From assembly GCA_003541875.1 (NCBI GenBank), contig DPLS01000036.1, forward strand, positions 1-6,678: a stretch of 6,678 nt of DNA, read 5' to 3'. This document shows, piece after piece, positions 1-5,491 of the stretch; position 1 is the first letter of the stretch; the number at the start of each line of letters is the position of its first letter. Origin of the DNA: Bacteroidota bacterium. Its GTDB lineage: Bacteria; Bacteroidota; Ignavibacteria; UBA10030; UBA6906. The notes beneath the pieces are model-generated. The model did no database searches and was not told the DNA's origin. It saw only the letters and a list, made by a program, of their open reading frames with translations. The translations under genes and the position numbers were made by a program.

Positions 1-15
1 TAAGCCGGGCTGACA

Positions 16-246
16 ATGGCTGATGCATTATCATTGATTGTCGTTGCGGCGGTTCTCATCCTTGTCATTGGAATATTTGTGCGCATCAGCCTGCGGCTCA
101 GACGTGGCGGCGGAAGTCTTACCACCATGGTGCTGGGCGCGATCGACGAATTCCTCACCACAGAAAGAAGCAAAGCTGCCGAGACAATCGTGAACGAGAA
201 TGCCGGCAAGAAATTCGAGGAGCAGAGCAGTGACGAACCAAAGTGA
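16..246 (+). CDS. Small single-pass membrane protein, unknown function
   Basis: A 76-residue protein I do not recognise. Residues about 5-24 form one strongly hydrophobic helix (ALSLIVVAAVLILVIGIF), followed by a basic stretch (RISLRLRRGGG) that by the positive-inside rule should lie in the cytoplasm, so the N-terminus probably faces out. The remaining 45 residues are soluble and charged, with an amphipathic section (IDEFLTTERSKAAETIV) and a polar tail. The start is bounded by an in-frame TAA at bases 1-3, which leaves ATG 16 as the first usable start; no Shine-Dalgarno is visible in the 15 bases before it. Its last codons overlap the next gene by 17 bp if that gene uses its GTG start, which suggests translational coupling. 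The preference for a real gene rests on the coherent helix plus charged tail and the overlap. No function can be given. Confidence 0.7.
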   Translation: MADALSLIVVAAVLILVIGIFVRISLRLRRGGGSLTTMVLGAIDEFLTTERSKAAETIVNENAGKKFEEQSSDEPK

Positions 247-772
247 ACCAGAGCTTACAGGAAGTGGAATCGATAAGATGAGAGAATCTCGCATTCCATG
301 GTGGAAAGGCGCACGCGGCGAGTGGTACGTTGTTGCCCAGGTTGCGTTGATTGTGCTTGTGTTCTTTGGTCCGCGCACAATGTCGGGCTTGCCAGATTGG
401 ACATCCCCATATGAGCAGTTTGGCTCAATTGTTGGCGGTGTCTTGCTTGTGCTTGGTGGTTTGTTATTCTTGAGTGGGATATTCAGGTTGGGATCGAATC
501 TCACTCCACTTCCATTTCCCAAAGAACACGTGACGCTGGTCGACACTGGGCCGTACAGGCTCGTGCGTCATCCGATCTACGGCGGAGGGATTCTACTTGC
601 CTATGGCTGGGCATTCTCGGTTCATGGATGGCTCACCATCGCAGACGCGACAATCATAGTGGTTTTTCTCGATGTCAAGTCGCGTCGTGAAGAGGAATGG
701 TTGAAGGAAAAGATCCCGGAGTATGCTGCCTACCAGCGGCGCGTACGAAAACTGATCCCGTTCATGTATTGA
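230..772 (+). CDS. Isoprenylcysteine carboxyl methyltransferase (ICMT)-family membrane methyltransferase
   Basis: An integral membrane methyltransferase of the ICMT/phospholipid N-methyltransferase superfamily, which uses S-adenosylmethionine. What shows this is the C-terminal signature DTGPYRLVRHPIYGGG at residues 105-120, with the family's (G)PY..vRHP.Y core, followed by two hydrophobic segments. Near the end come E154-E156, EYAAYQRRV (164-172) and LIPF (175-178), the usual second half of the SAM site. Hydrophobic segments lie near 33-50, 64-85, 119-133 and 135-149. At 180 residues it is a normal length for bacterial members. I chose GTG 230 because GAGGAG lies 7 bases upstream (217-222). 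ATG 278 (164 aa) is possible but its purine-rich AGGAAG is about 13 bases away, and ATG 200 (190 aa) lies deep inside the upstream gene. Bacterial members methylate varied small or lipid substrates, so the substrate cannot be called. Confidence 0.88.
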   Translation: MTNQSEPELTGSGIDKMRESRIPWWKGARGEWYVVAQVALIVLVFFGPRTMSGLPDWTSPYEQFGSIVGGVLLVLGGLLFLSGIFRLGSNLTPLPFPKEHVTLVDTGPYRLVRHPIYGGGILLAYGWAFSVHGWLTIADATIIVVFLDVKSRREEEWLKEKIPEYAAYQRRVRKLIPFMY

Positions 773-856
773 TTCTCTGTCTCGTCTCCACACCATCCTA
801 TCCTCGGTGGAGTAGGGCTAGCTCTTCTGATTCTCGGTCAGCTCCAACAGAGCCGC

Positions 857-871
857 GTGCTCTCCGAGCAC
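857..871. terminator. Hairpin between convergent genes, weak terminator candidate
   Basis: GTGCTC-TCC-GAGCAC forms a perfect 6-bp stem with a 3-base loop in the 104-bp gap between the methyltransferase stop (772) and the stop of the - strand operon (877). The position suits a bidirectional terminator. Neither side has a convincing T-tract and the stem is short, so this is a candidate only. Confidence 0.27.
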
Positions 872-876
872 TCACT

Positions 877-1329
877 CTACTCTGAGCTGTATCCCAACGG
901 CACTTCGGTCTTCAGCTCATACTTTCGGGCCAGAATTGCCTGATGCAATTCCCGCGAGAGGACGAACTTGGCATACATTTTCCCGAATGACGCGGTGCCG
1001 ATCCTGATATCGGCAATGTCCTGCTGGTCGGGTGTCACGATAATGTGGATCGGCTCATCCTGCTGGAACGTAATGCCATGGTTGCGGAACGCGCTGAGGA
1101 TGCGCAGCTTCAATCCCCGGTCCTGCACGGACCACATGGGGAAGAAGGGAGTGTACACCGTATCGCCCGCGTTCAACGTATTGAATATCCGGCTGAGTGA
1201 CTGGAACTCCTCGATGAGTGCATTCAGCGAATCCTGTCGCTGACTATTGCTCTGCGCGTTGGCGGAATAGGGGGGAGAGGAAAGCGCAATAACGGACGCC
1301 ACGAGCAAGTACATACCAGTGTGTTTCAT
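877..1329 (-). CDS. Small exported protein of unknown function, last gene of the GldLM-like operon
   Basis: A 150-residue protein I do not recognise. Residues 1-25 are a signal peptide (K2, hydrophobic core MYLLVASVIAL, then SANA before Q26) fitting signal peptidase I, so the mature protein should be periplasmic or surface-exposed. It starts with a predicted helix (DSLNALIEEFQSLSRIFNTL, 33-52), then a mixed alpha/beta domain with strand-like IHIIVTP (94-100) and IADIRIGTASF (105-115) and a closing helix (FVLSRELHQAILARKY, 122-137). No cysteines or catalytic motif stand out. The ATG has a strong Shine-Dalgarno (AGGGAGG about 9 bases upstream) inside the 15-bp gap after the preceding gene, so the two are surely co-transcribed. 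Its mature N-terminus (AQ.....DSL..L..E) resembles that of the upstream gene product, hinting that both bind the same partner. It could be an accessory periplasmic subunit of the motor-like system; this is inferred from position only. Confidence 0.8.
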   Translation of the reverse strand: MKHTGMYLLVASVIALSSPPYSANAQSNSQRQDSLNALIEEFQSLSRIFNTLNAGDTVYTPFFPMWSVQDRGLKLRILSAFRNHGITFQQDEPIHIIVTPDQQDIADIRIGTASFGKMYAKFVLSRELHQAILARKYELKTEVPLGYSSE

Positions 1330-1344
1330 GACTTGTTCTCCTCC

Positions 1345-2679
1345 CTACAAGCTAAACGTGATAGGGATATTCAGTGTTATGAAGTGGGTTGGCTCCCAGT
1401 ATTCGTGCAGACGAAACACCGGCGCTCCTGCACGTACCTCAAGCCGCATGCGATTCGGTATAAGTTCGAGCCACGCATCGCCGAGGATCCATTTGTTGTA
1501 GTACTGTAACGATGCGCCAAACCTCTCAGCGGACTGTTGGTTCACATAATCGAGCTTGATGTATGGGCTGACGAATGTGGTTGGCGGTACGGTCGTCTCC
1601 ACCGATGTCGGCGGGGACGCATGGTACGGGTACAAGCCATCGTGACCAATCTGATGAACGCCAGCGCCGATCTTGTAACGCAGCATATGCCCGTCCGCCT
1701 TGTCGCTGATGACATTGGAGTACCAGGCCTGCACCATGTTGCGAATGGTGGTAATGCTGTCGGGATTCGCGTATGTTCCATCGACATCTGTCCGCCGCAA
1801 TCCAAAGATGAATGACCCGCCAAAGTTTACAAAGTCAAACTCGCCGGTCAGGCCGTACGTGCCGTCCAGGCGTCGAGGTGTCCAGAAGTTCTGCAGCCCT
1901 TTGCCGGGTGTGAGCCCGCCTGCGAACGGGATATGGACGCCGACCTTCGCCCGCTTGTAGATGACAAGGAAGGCAAGGTTGCCCGAACTCCAGAATGGAT
2001 AGCCCATGTCGTCATCGCCAATTCGTACTTCAGCACCCCACCTGTTGCCAGCGATGATGTTCGCCTTGTCGATCAGACGCAGCGACACGATGGTCACGCT
2101 GTCGTGGTTGACGCCATCGATCATGTATCTGTTGAACAACGTGTAGATGGTATCGCCTCTGGATCGTTGGCGGAGCGTGAAATTGTTCTTGATCGAGAAG
2201 TCGTTGTCGATCAGCTCGATCTCCTGGCCAAACTTCCAGCTTGCAACAAGACGGTCGTAGAGTTCTCGTTCCGGTTTTGCGTTGAGGAGGCTGCGGAGTT
2301 GCCTCCCCTTGAGAATGTTCTTCCCTGAGTACAGCGCCACGATGTCGTTGTTGGGTGGAGGAGTGGCCAGGACGTAGAATGGCGCCTTCCCTTCAATTTC
2401 GCCACCGAATAGCGTGGAGTCCTGCGTCATCCGCGTGTACACCCAACGGAGCGTATCCTCAAGGTCTGGAAACCCGATCCACCATGCGCGCATGTGGGTG
2501 AAGTCGAAATCCTTCCGATCTACTTTGTCCAGCACGTTATATAGTTGATCGATCTCCATGCGGAGGACGCGGAGAGAGTCCACGGGACGGCTGGACTTCT
2601 GTGCAAGCATCTCTGGAGCGAGCACGCTGCACGATATGACTACTGCCACAGCAAGCGCAACGATGAAGGGGGATTTCAT
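1345..2679 (-). CDS. Exported protein with probable C-terminal outer-membrane beta-barrel, unknown family
   Basis: A 444-residue exported protein. I start it at ATG 2679 rather than the GTG at 2703, because GGAG sits 8 bases before the ATG and this gives a clean signal peptide (MKSPF, then a hydrophobic run). Cleavage could be by signal peptidase I after A26 (EMLA|Q) or at a lipobox-like VIS|C17; the Cys lies within the hydrophobic core, so lipidation is uncertain. The mature N-terminus has a helix (DSLRVLRMEIDQLYNVLDKV). Next comes a mixed domain to about residue 205 with a GKNILKGRQL segment. From about 210 onward, alternating polar and hydrophobic strands rich in Tyr, Trp and Gly dominate (for example FVNFGGSFIFGLRR, MLRYKIGAGVHQIG, FGASLQYYNKW, RLEVRAGAPVFRL). 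The last is FITLNIPITFSL at the extreme C-terminus, as in outer-membrane barrels. It lies 24 bp after the GldM-like gene, where gldN or a PorP/SprF-like gene might be expected, but I see no GldN signature. Function is unknown. Confidence 0.85.
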   Translation of the reverse strand: MKSPFIVALAVAVVISCSVLAPEMLAQKSSRPVDSLRVLRMEIDQLYNVLDKVDRKDFDFTHMRAWWIGFPDLEDTLRWVYTRMTQDSTLFGGEIEGKAPFYVLATPPPNNDIVALYSGKNILKGRQLRSLLNAKPERELYDRLVASWKFGQEIELIDNDFSIKNNFTLRQRSRGDTIYTLFNRYMIDGVNHDSVTIVSLRLIDKANIIAGNRWGAEVRIGDDDMGYPFWSSGNLAFLVIYKRAKVGVHIPFAGGLTPGKGLQNFWTPRRLDGTYGLTGEFDFVNFGGSFIFGLRRTDVDGTYANPDSITTIRNMVQAWYSNVISDKADGHMLRYKIGAGVHQIGHDGLYPYHASPPTSVETTVPPTTFVSPYIKLDYVNQQSAERFGASLQYYNKWILGDAWLELIPNRMRLEVRAGAPVFRLHEYWEPTHFITLNIPITFSL

Positions 2680-2703
2680 TCCATTTTCTCCAACTGTAAT
2701 CAC

Positions 2704-4035
2704 TTACCTCACCACGACCGTTCGTGCGGGAGTTCTGGACGGACCGCCAATGCCGAGTGCGGTCACAGTGAGCTCCACCTGACTCTGTTTGATGTTCGTG
2801 ACATCCTTGATTCTGATGCTGAATATCTTGCCGCGTACCGGCGGACTCATGACAGCTTTCACGCCCTGCGGCTGCACGATATTGAAGTTGACATTGACAT
2901 CACCGCCATCCACATCTTCACAGGAGAATGTGATGAGGTGATCGTTTCCTTCGTGTGATTCCCCTTGCCACTTAATCTGAGGTGGGGGAGGATCTTTCAC
3001 GGGAATTTCAATCTCTTTCAGCGTGTTGCTCGTGCGGCCCACCGCCCTGAACGTGAGAGTCTTCCAGGATGGATCCGGCTTCAACTCATACGGGAACTGG
3101 TTGGGCGAGACGGTCGCCTTCACATCGGTCTTGTTGGCGATAACCTGAATCGTGTACTCACTCGGACTTAGCCCACCAAGCGTGCTCTCGAACTTGTAGT
3201 TCACCCGGTTGTATGCCGTTGGCCGCGGATCGGGTTGCCACCGCGGAGGACCGACGTCGATGGAGAATCGAGCATCGGCCGCGTCGAGACTTCCGAGGTC
3301 GCGGTTGGCGTTCGCCTTCACGACCACCTTCGTTGTGCCCGACATCGGCTCAGCCCAACTCAACTGGATTCTTCCGACATCTTTCGTGATCCTGAAGCGT
3401 TGATCAGAGCAGGAGAACGTCACCAAATCTGGTGCGGGCCCACCGACGTAGATTGTTTTTGAGTACGGGACGCCAAGAATCCATTTGTCTTCACTGGGCG
3501 GCTCGATATTCAGGGTAAGTGCGGGATGGGAGATGTTGCTTCCTTCCACTTTCACCACGAAGTTGACCGGCTCGCTCTTCAGCGAAACCTTGTCACCCGA
3601 CAGCCGATGGATTGCATCCCGGACTGCATCAGGAATGTCCGTTGGTATTTCCCGCTCAACGGAGGCTGTGGCCCGAAAATTATAGATACCCTTCTCGTTG
3701 ATTTTCCCTTCGAGCATTGCGTTCCCGGTTGCGTCCAATTTCGGCTTGGTATCAATTCCCGAAGGAGGTCTCGGATCGAGAGACGCGATTGCATACCGGA
3801 TATTGCTCATCTCCATTGGGGTCGAGAGTCCGGCAACGGTAATTGCGGCGCGTCCGTTTTCTTTTGCCGTCCAGACCACTGTGTCACGTGCCGAAAGCAC
3901 GGGCGCTGAGGTAATTGTCTTCAGGAGCAAGCTCACCATTTCTTCCTGGGCTTCGTCGCGTTCCGTGATCACATCCAGCAAGCTCACGATTGCCACGAGG
4001 TATAGGATAAAGTAGAACGATGTTTTTTGTCTCAT
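2704..4035 (-). CDS. GldM-like periplasmic motor subunit (divergent)
   Basis: A 443-residue inner-membrane-anchored periplasmic protein resembling GldM/PorM, the T9SS rotor-like subunit that crosses the periplasm. It begins MRQK, matching the RQK with the key arginine at the GldM N-terminus, and continues into a single helix (about 7-23) containing LYLV, then DVITE. The rest is mostly beta: strands from about 52 to 165, then YVGGPAPDLVTFSCSD (196-211), which resembles the GldM domain opening 'YVG..NPV.VS'. A further domain runs to about 345, then a proline linker (KDPPPPQIKW), then a last domain with LITFSCED (367-374). The helical first domain of GldM, which follows the membrane helix there, seems reduced to about 20 residues (25-45), and the protein is shorter than GldM (roughly 515). 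D21 lies at the outer end of the helix. The gene starts 26 bp after the GldL-like gene, with only a weak GAGAG before the ATG. The link to GldM rests on architecture, short motifs and the GldL-like neighbour. Confidence 0.68.
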   Translation of the reverse strand: MRQKTSFYFILYLVAIVSLLDVITERDEAQEEMVSLLLKTITSAPVLSARDTVVWTAKENGRAAITVAGLSTPMEMSNIRYAIASLDPRPPSGIDTKPKLDATGNAMLEGKINEKGIYNFRATASVEREIPTDIPDAVRDAIHRLSGDKVSLKSEPVNFVVKVEGSNISHPALTLNIEPPSEDKWILGVPYSKTIYVGGPAPDLVTFSCSDQRFRITKDVGRIQLSWAEPMSGTTKVVVKANANRDLGSLDAADARFSIDVGPPRWQPDPRPTAYNRVNYKFESTLGGLSPSEYTIQVIANKTDVKATVSPNQFPYELKPDPSWKTLTFRAVGRTSNTLKEIEIPVKDPPPPQIKWQGESHEGNDHLITFSCEDVDGGDVNVNFNIVQPQGVKAVMSPPVRGKIFSIRIKDVTNIKQSQVELTVTALGIGGPSRTPARTVVVR

Positions 4036-4061
4036 CGCGTCACACTCTCACTTGGCGGTCG

Positions 4062-4835
4062 CTAGTGTTTCCCATTGTTGGGGACACTCAACTCTTGTTC
4101 GATCCGTCTATCGGCCTCGGCCCGAATCAGGCCGGTGAAGATCTGTTGCACCTTCATCTGTACGATGTTGTCGACTTCATTCTTGAGCAGTATCGTGATC
4201 TGCTCGTCGATGCGTGTGAGTGAACCTGCCTGCTGCTGGACGGCGTTGGTGTTGGTAGTGAGTGCCTCCAGAATCTCCTCCTGCTGATCGGCCCGCGTTT
4301 CACTTTCCTTCTGCATGGCGGCATTAATTGCCTGTTGCTGTTGCGCTCTGCTTTCCGTTTCCTTTCGAAGGGCGATGGCGATGTCCTTCTGTCCGGCAAG
4401 GAGTTCGTTGCGCAGGACGGAAACCACTTCCTTCTGCGTACTCAGCAGGTCATTCCGCAGCACGTTGAGAATCTCGTTTTCTCCCTGGAGAACATTGTTG
4501 CGGAGGAGAGAGAGGATTTCCTTTTCTCCGTCAAGGAGCTTGCTGCTTGTTGAGGGTTGGCCGCCCCCTTTCTCTTCAGGGGTGAAGTAATAGACCGCGG
4601 CGATCATCAATAGCAGGCAGGCTTCGAGGCACAAGCCACTGATGACGACCCACGAGGGAATTGCTCTGCCGTAGACCGATCGCAATCCGATGATGACAAC
4701 GAGCGCGGCTGCGCCTCCGTACGCAAATCCTTGAATCCTGTTCGCGTACTTTACGATGCCGCGTTCTTCACCATGGGTTGGTAGTGAAGTGACTGGCGTT
4801 GGGCGTACCGATGCAGCCCCCGTTGCGTGTTCCAT
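4062..4835 (-). CDS. GldL-like motor stator subunit with long repetitive coiled-coil tail
   Basis: A 257-residue inner-membrane protein with two helices, resembling GldL/PorL, which surrounds the GldM helices and conducts protons to power T9SS and gliding. Helix 1 (about 34-51) carries FAYGGAAALVVIIG, close to GldL's FAYG.GAAVVIVG, with a basic R52 just after it near the GldL lysine. Helix 2 (about 62-83) carries GLCLEACLLL. E71 in GLxxEA matches the conserved membrane glutamate, but a second glutamate that GldL has about ten residues later is replaced here. Residues 1-30 are a polar extension with RGIVKYANR before helix 1, so both ends should be cytoplasmic. From 100 the chain is coiled coil: four 15-residue repeats (100-159), two 18-residue repeats (158-193), then another amphipathic helix to about 249. 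I chose ATG 4835, which has GGGGAGA with GGAG 8 bases upstream, over TTG 4874. It is the first gene of the operon. Family confidence comes mainly from the two helices plus the adjacent GldM-like gene. Confidence 0.75.
   Translation of the reverse strand: MEHATGAASVRPTPVTSLPTHGEERGIVKYANRIQGFAYGGAAALVVIIGLRSVYGRAIPSWVVISGLCLEACLLLMIAAVYYFTPEEKGGGQPSTSSKLLDGEKEILSLLRNNVLQGENEILNVLRNDLLSTQKEVVSVLRNELLAGQKDIAIALRKETESRAQQQQAINAAMQKESETRADQQEEILEALTTNTNAVQQQAGSLTRIDEQITILLKNEVDNIVQMKVQQIFTGLIRAEADRRIEQELSVPNNGKH
4359..4538 (-). repeat. Four 45-bp tandem repeats encoding 15-residue coiled-coil units
   Basis: Within the GldL-like gene, residues 100-159 are four successive 15-residue units: LLDGEKEILSLLRNN, VLQGENEILNVLRND, LLSTQKEVVSVLRNE and LLAGQKDIAIALRKE. 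All share the pattern hydrophobic-L-x-x-(E/Q)-x-(E/D)-hydrophobic-x-x-x-L-R. The DNA copies are diverged, so this is an old in-frame duplication, not a recent expansion. A 15-residue period over four turns (3.75 residues per turn) is a pentadecad, which in coiled-coil theory favours straight to slightly right-handed bundles, not the usual left-handed heptad coil. Confidence 0.85.
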
Positions 4836-4877
4836 CAGATTGTCTCCCCTTATTCGTATGCTACCAATCAGCAAATG

Positions 4878-4899
4878 CCGGGCCTTGAAAAAGGCCTGG
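4878..4899 (+). repeat. Inverted repeat with GAAA tetraloop in the operon leader
   Basis: CCGGGCCTT-GAAA-AAGGCCTGG pairs over 9 bp, including one G-T wobble on the + strand, closed by GAAA, a GNRA-type loop if read as + strand RNA. On the - strand the wobble becomes a C/A mismatch and the inner 6-bp GGCCTT/AAGGCC stem remains. It ends 43 bases before the start codon of the GldL-like gene. There is no T-tract beside it, so it is not a standard terminator; it could be an operator or a leader structure. Confidence 0.55.
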
Positions 4900-5415
4900 G
4901 CAATATAGCGTGCCTTGACGCAAAACGGAAGGACATTTGTTGTTTCGCAACGTGACCGTTACCTCACCGGATGATGATGAGAGTAAAATGTTCTGTGCGC
5001 CGTGAAGAAATTACCGGAAGTCCCGCAGATTGGTGACATTGCGGAGCGGCCCAGAAAGCTGAGAACGTGTGAGACCTTCTCTTTTCAGTACTGAATTCAT
5101 GAACAGGCAGCGGCGCGCAGGACCTGAGAAGCTCAGTCTTGCAAGTTGTCGTTTGTAAGTGTGCTGGGCTATCCGGAGTACCATACGCGGTCCGGTTTCA
5201 TTGTAGCATCGCAGCGGGGGTTCTCCTGTTAAAGGCCGGGAGTTCTCGACGAGGCGTTCATTCTCCGCTCACGCCAGACAAATCTCCGAGCACTTTGTTC
5301 ACTATCGGTCTGAGTTTGACGCTGCGATGTGATAGGATCTCAGGCGACAGCATTCATGAAGGAGAGACTTGATATTGTGATTGGTTTCCGTTGCATTTTT
5401 CCAAGCTTCGTCCAG

Positions 5416-5461
5416 TTGATTTTGTTGCACGTTCAGCGTAGCTTTGAATCACCTATCTTTG
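5416..5461 (+). promoter_or_regulatory. Tandem Bacteroidota-type promoter motifs before the propeller gene
   Basis: Two exact matches to the Bacteroidota -7 consensus TAnnTTTG lie 15 bp apart: TAGCTTTG (5439-5446) and TATCTTTG (5454-5461). The first has TTG at 5416-5418 with a 20-base spacer, inside the 17-23 range described for this promoter class. The second has its nearest TTG at 5425-5427, 26 bases away, so it is a weaker fit. Starts near 5452 and 5467 would give leaders of about 40 and 25 bases ahead of the ATG at 5492. Confidence 0.5.
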
Positions 5462-5491
5462 TACCCGAACAAGGCTGACACGCACACAACC

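Larger units (their letters stand above)
4836..5491. other. 656-bp divergent intergenic region, regulatory, no credible gene
   Basis: This gap separates the start of the - strand operon (4835) from the start of the + strand propeller gene (5492). It contains the inverted repeat at 4878-4899 and the tandem promoter motifs at 5416-5461. On the - strand, TATATTG at 4907-4901 is a near match to TAnnTTTG, but I find no TTG at the right distance upstream, so the operon promoter is not fixed. Between about 4950 and 5400 I see no tRNA-like fold, no strong repeat and no open frame with a plausible start and composition. The longest frame (5139-5372, TTG start) has a mixed Cys/Ser/Arg composition typical of chance. 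Confidence 0.6.

Noticed and set aside
31..546. 171-codon open frame on the - strand opposite the first two genes
   Set aside because: It overlaps two + strand genes with clear membrane and ICMT signatures, and its translation is Ser/Pro/Thr-rich without recognisable motifs.
1933..2328. 131-codon + strand frame inside the barrel-like gene
   Set aside because: It is antisense to a well-supported exported protein, with no ribosome binding site or domain features of its own.
877..2679. Calling either downstream exported protein GldN/PorN
   Set aside because: Position alone suggests it. I see none of the GldN sequence features I would expect, and the larger protein looks like a barrel instead.
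2680..2703. Upstream GTG start adding eight residues to the barrel-like protein
   Set aside because: The ATG at 2679 has a better ribosome binding site and leaves a normal signal peptide; the extension would put a polar acidic stretch ahead of it.
2545..2958. 137-codon + strand frame spanning the junction of two - strand genes
   Set aside because: It is His/Cys/Arg-rich, antisense composition typical of a shadow, and covers the end of one real gene and the start of another.
4359..4538. Recent microsatellite or CRISPR-like repeat
   Set aside because: The repeats are contiguous without spacers, diverged at DNA level and in frame with a protein pattern, so they are coding repeats.
4901..4907. 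TATATTG as the promoter -7 element of the - strand operon
   Set aside because: It is one T short of TAnnTTTG, and no TTG lies 17-23 bases upstream on that strand.
5139..5372. 77-codon frame in the divergent intergenic region
   Set aside because: It needs a TTG start without a Shine-Dalgarno, has chance-like composition, and shows no domain or membrane pattern.
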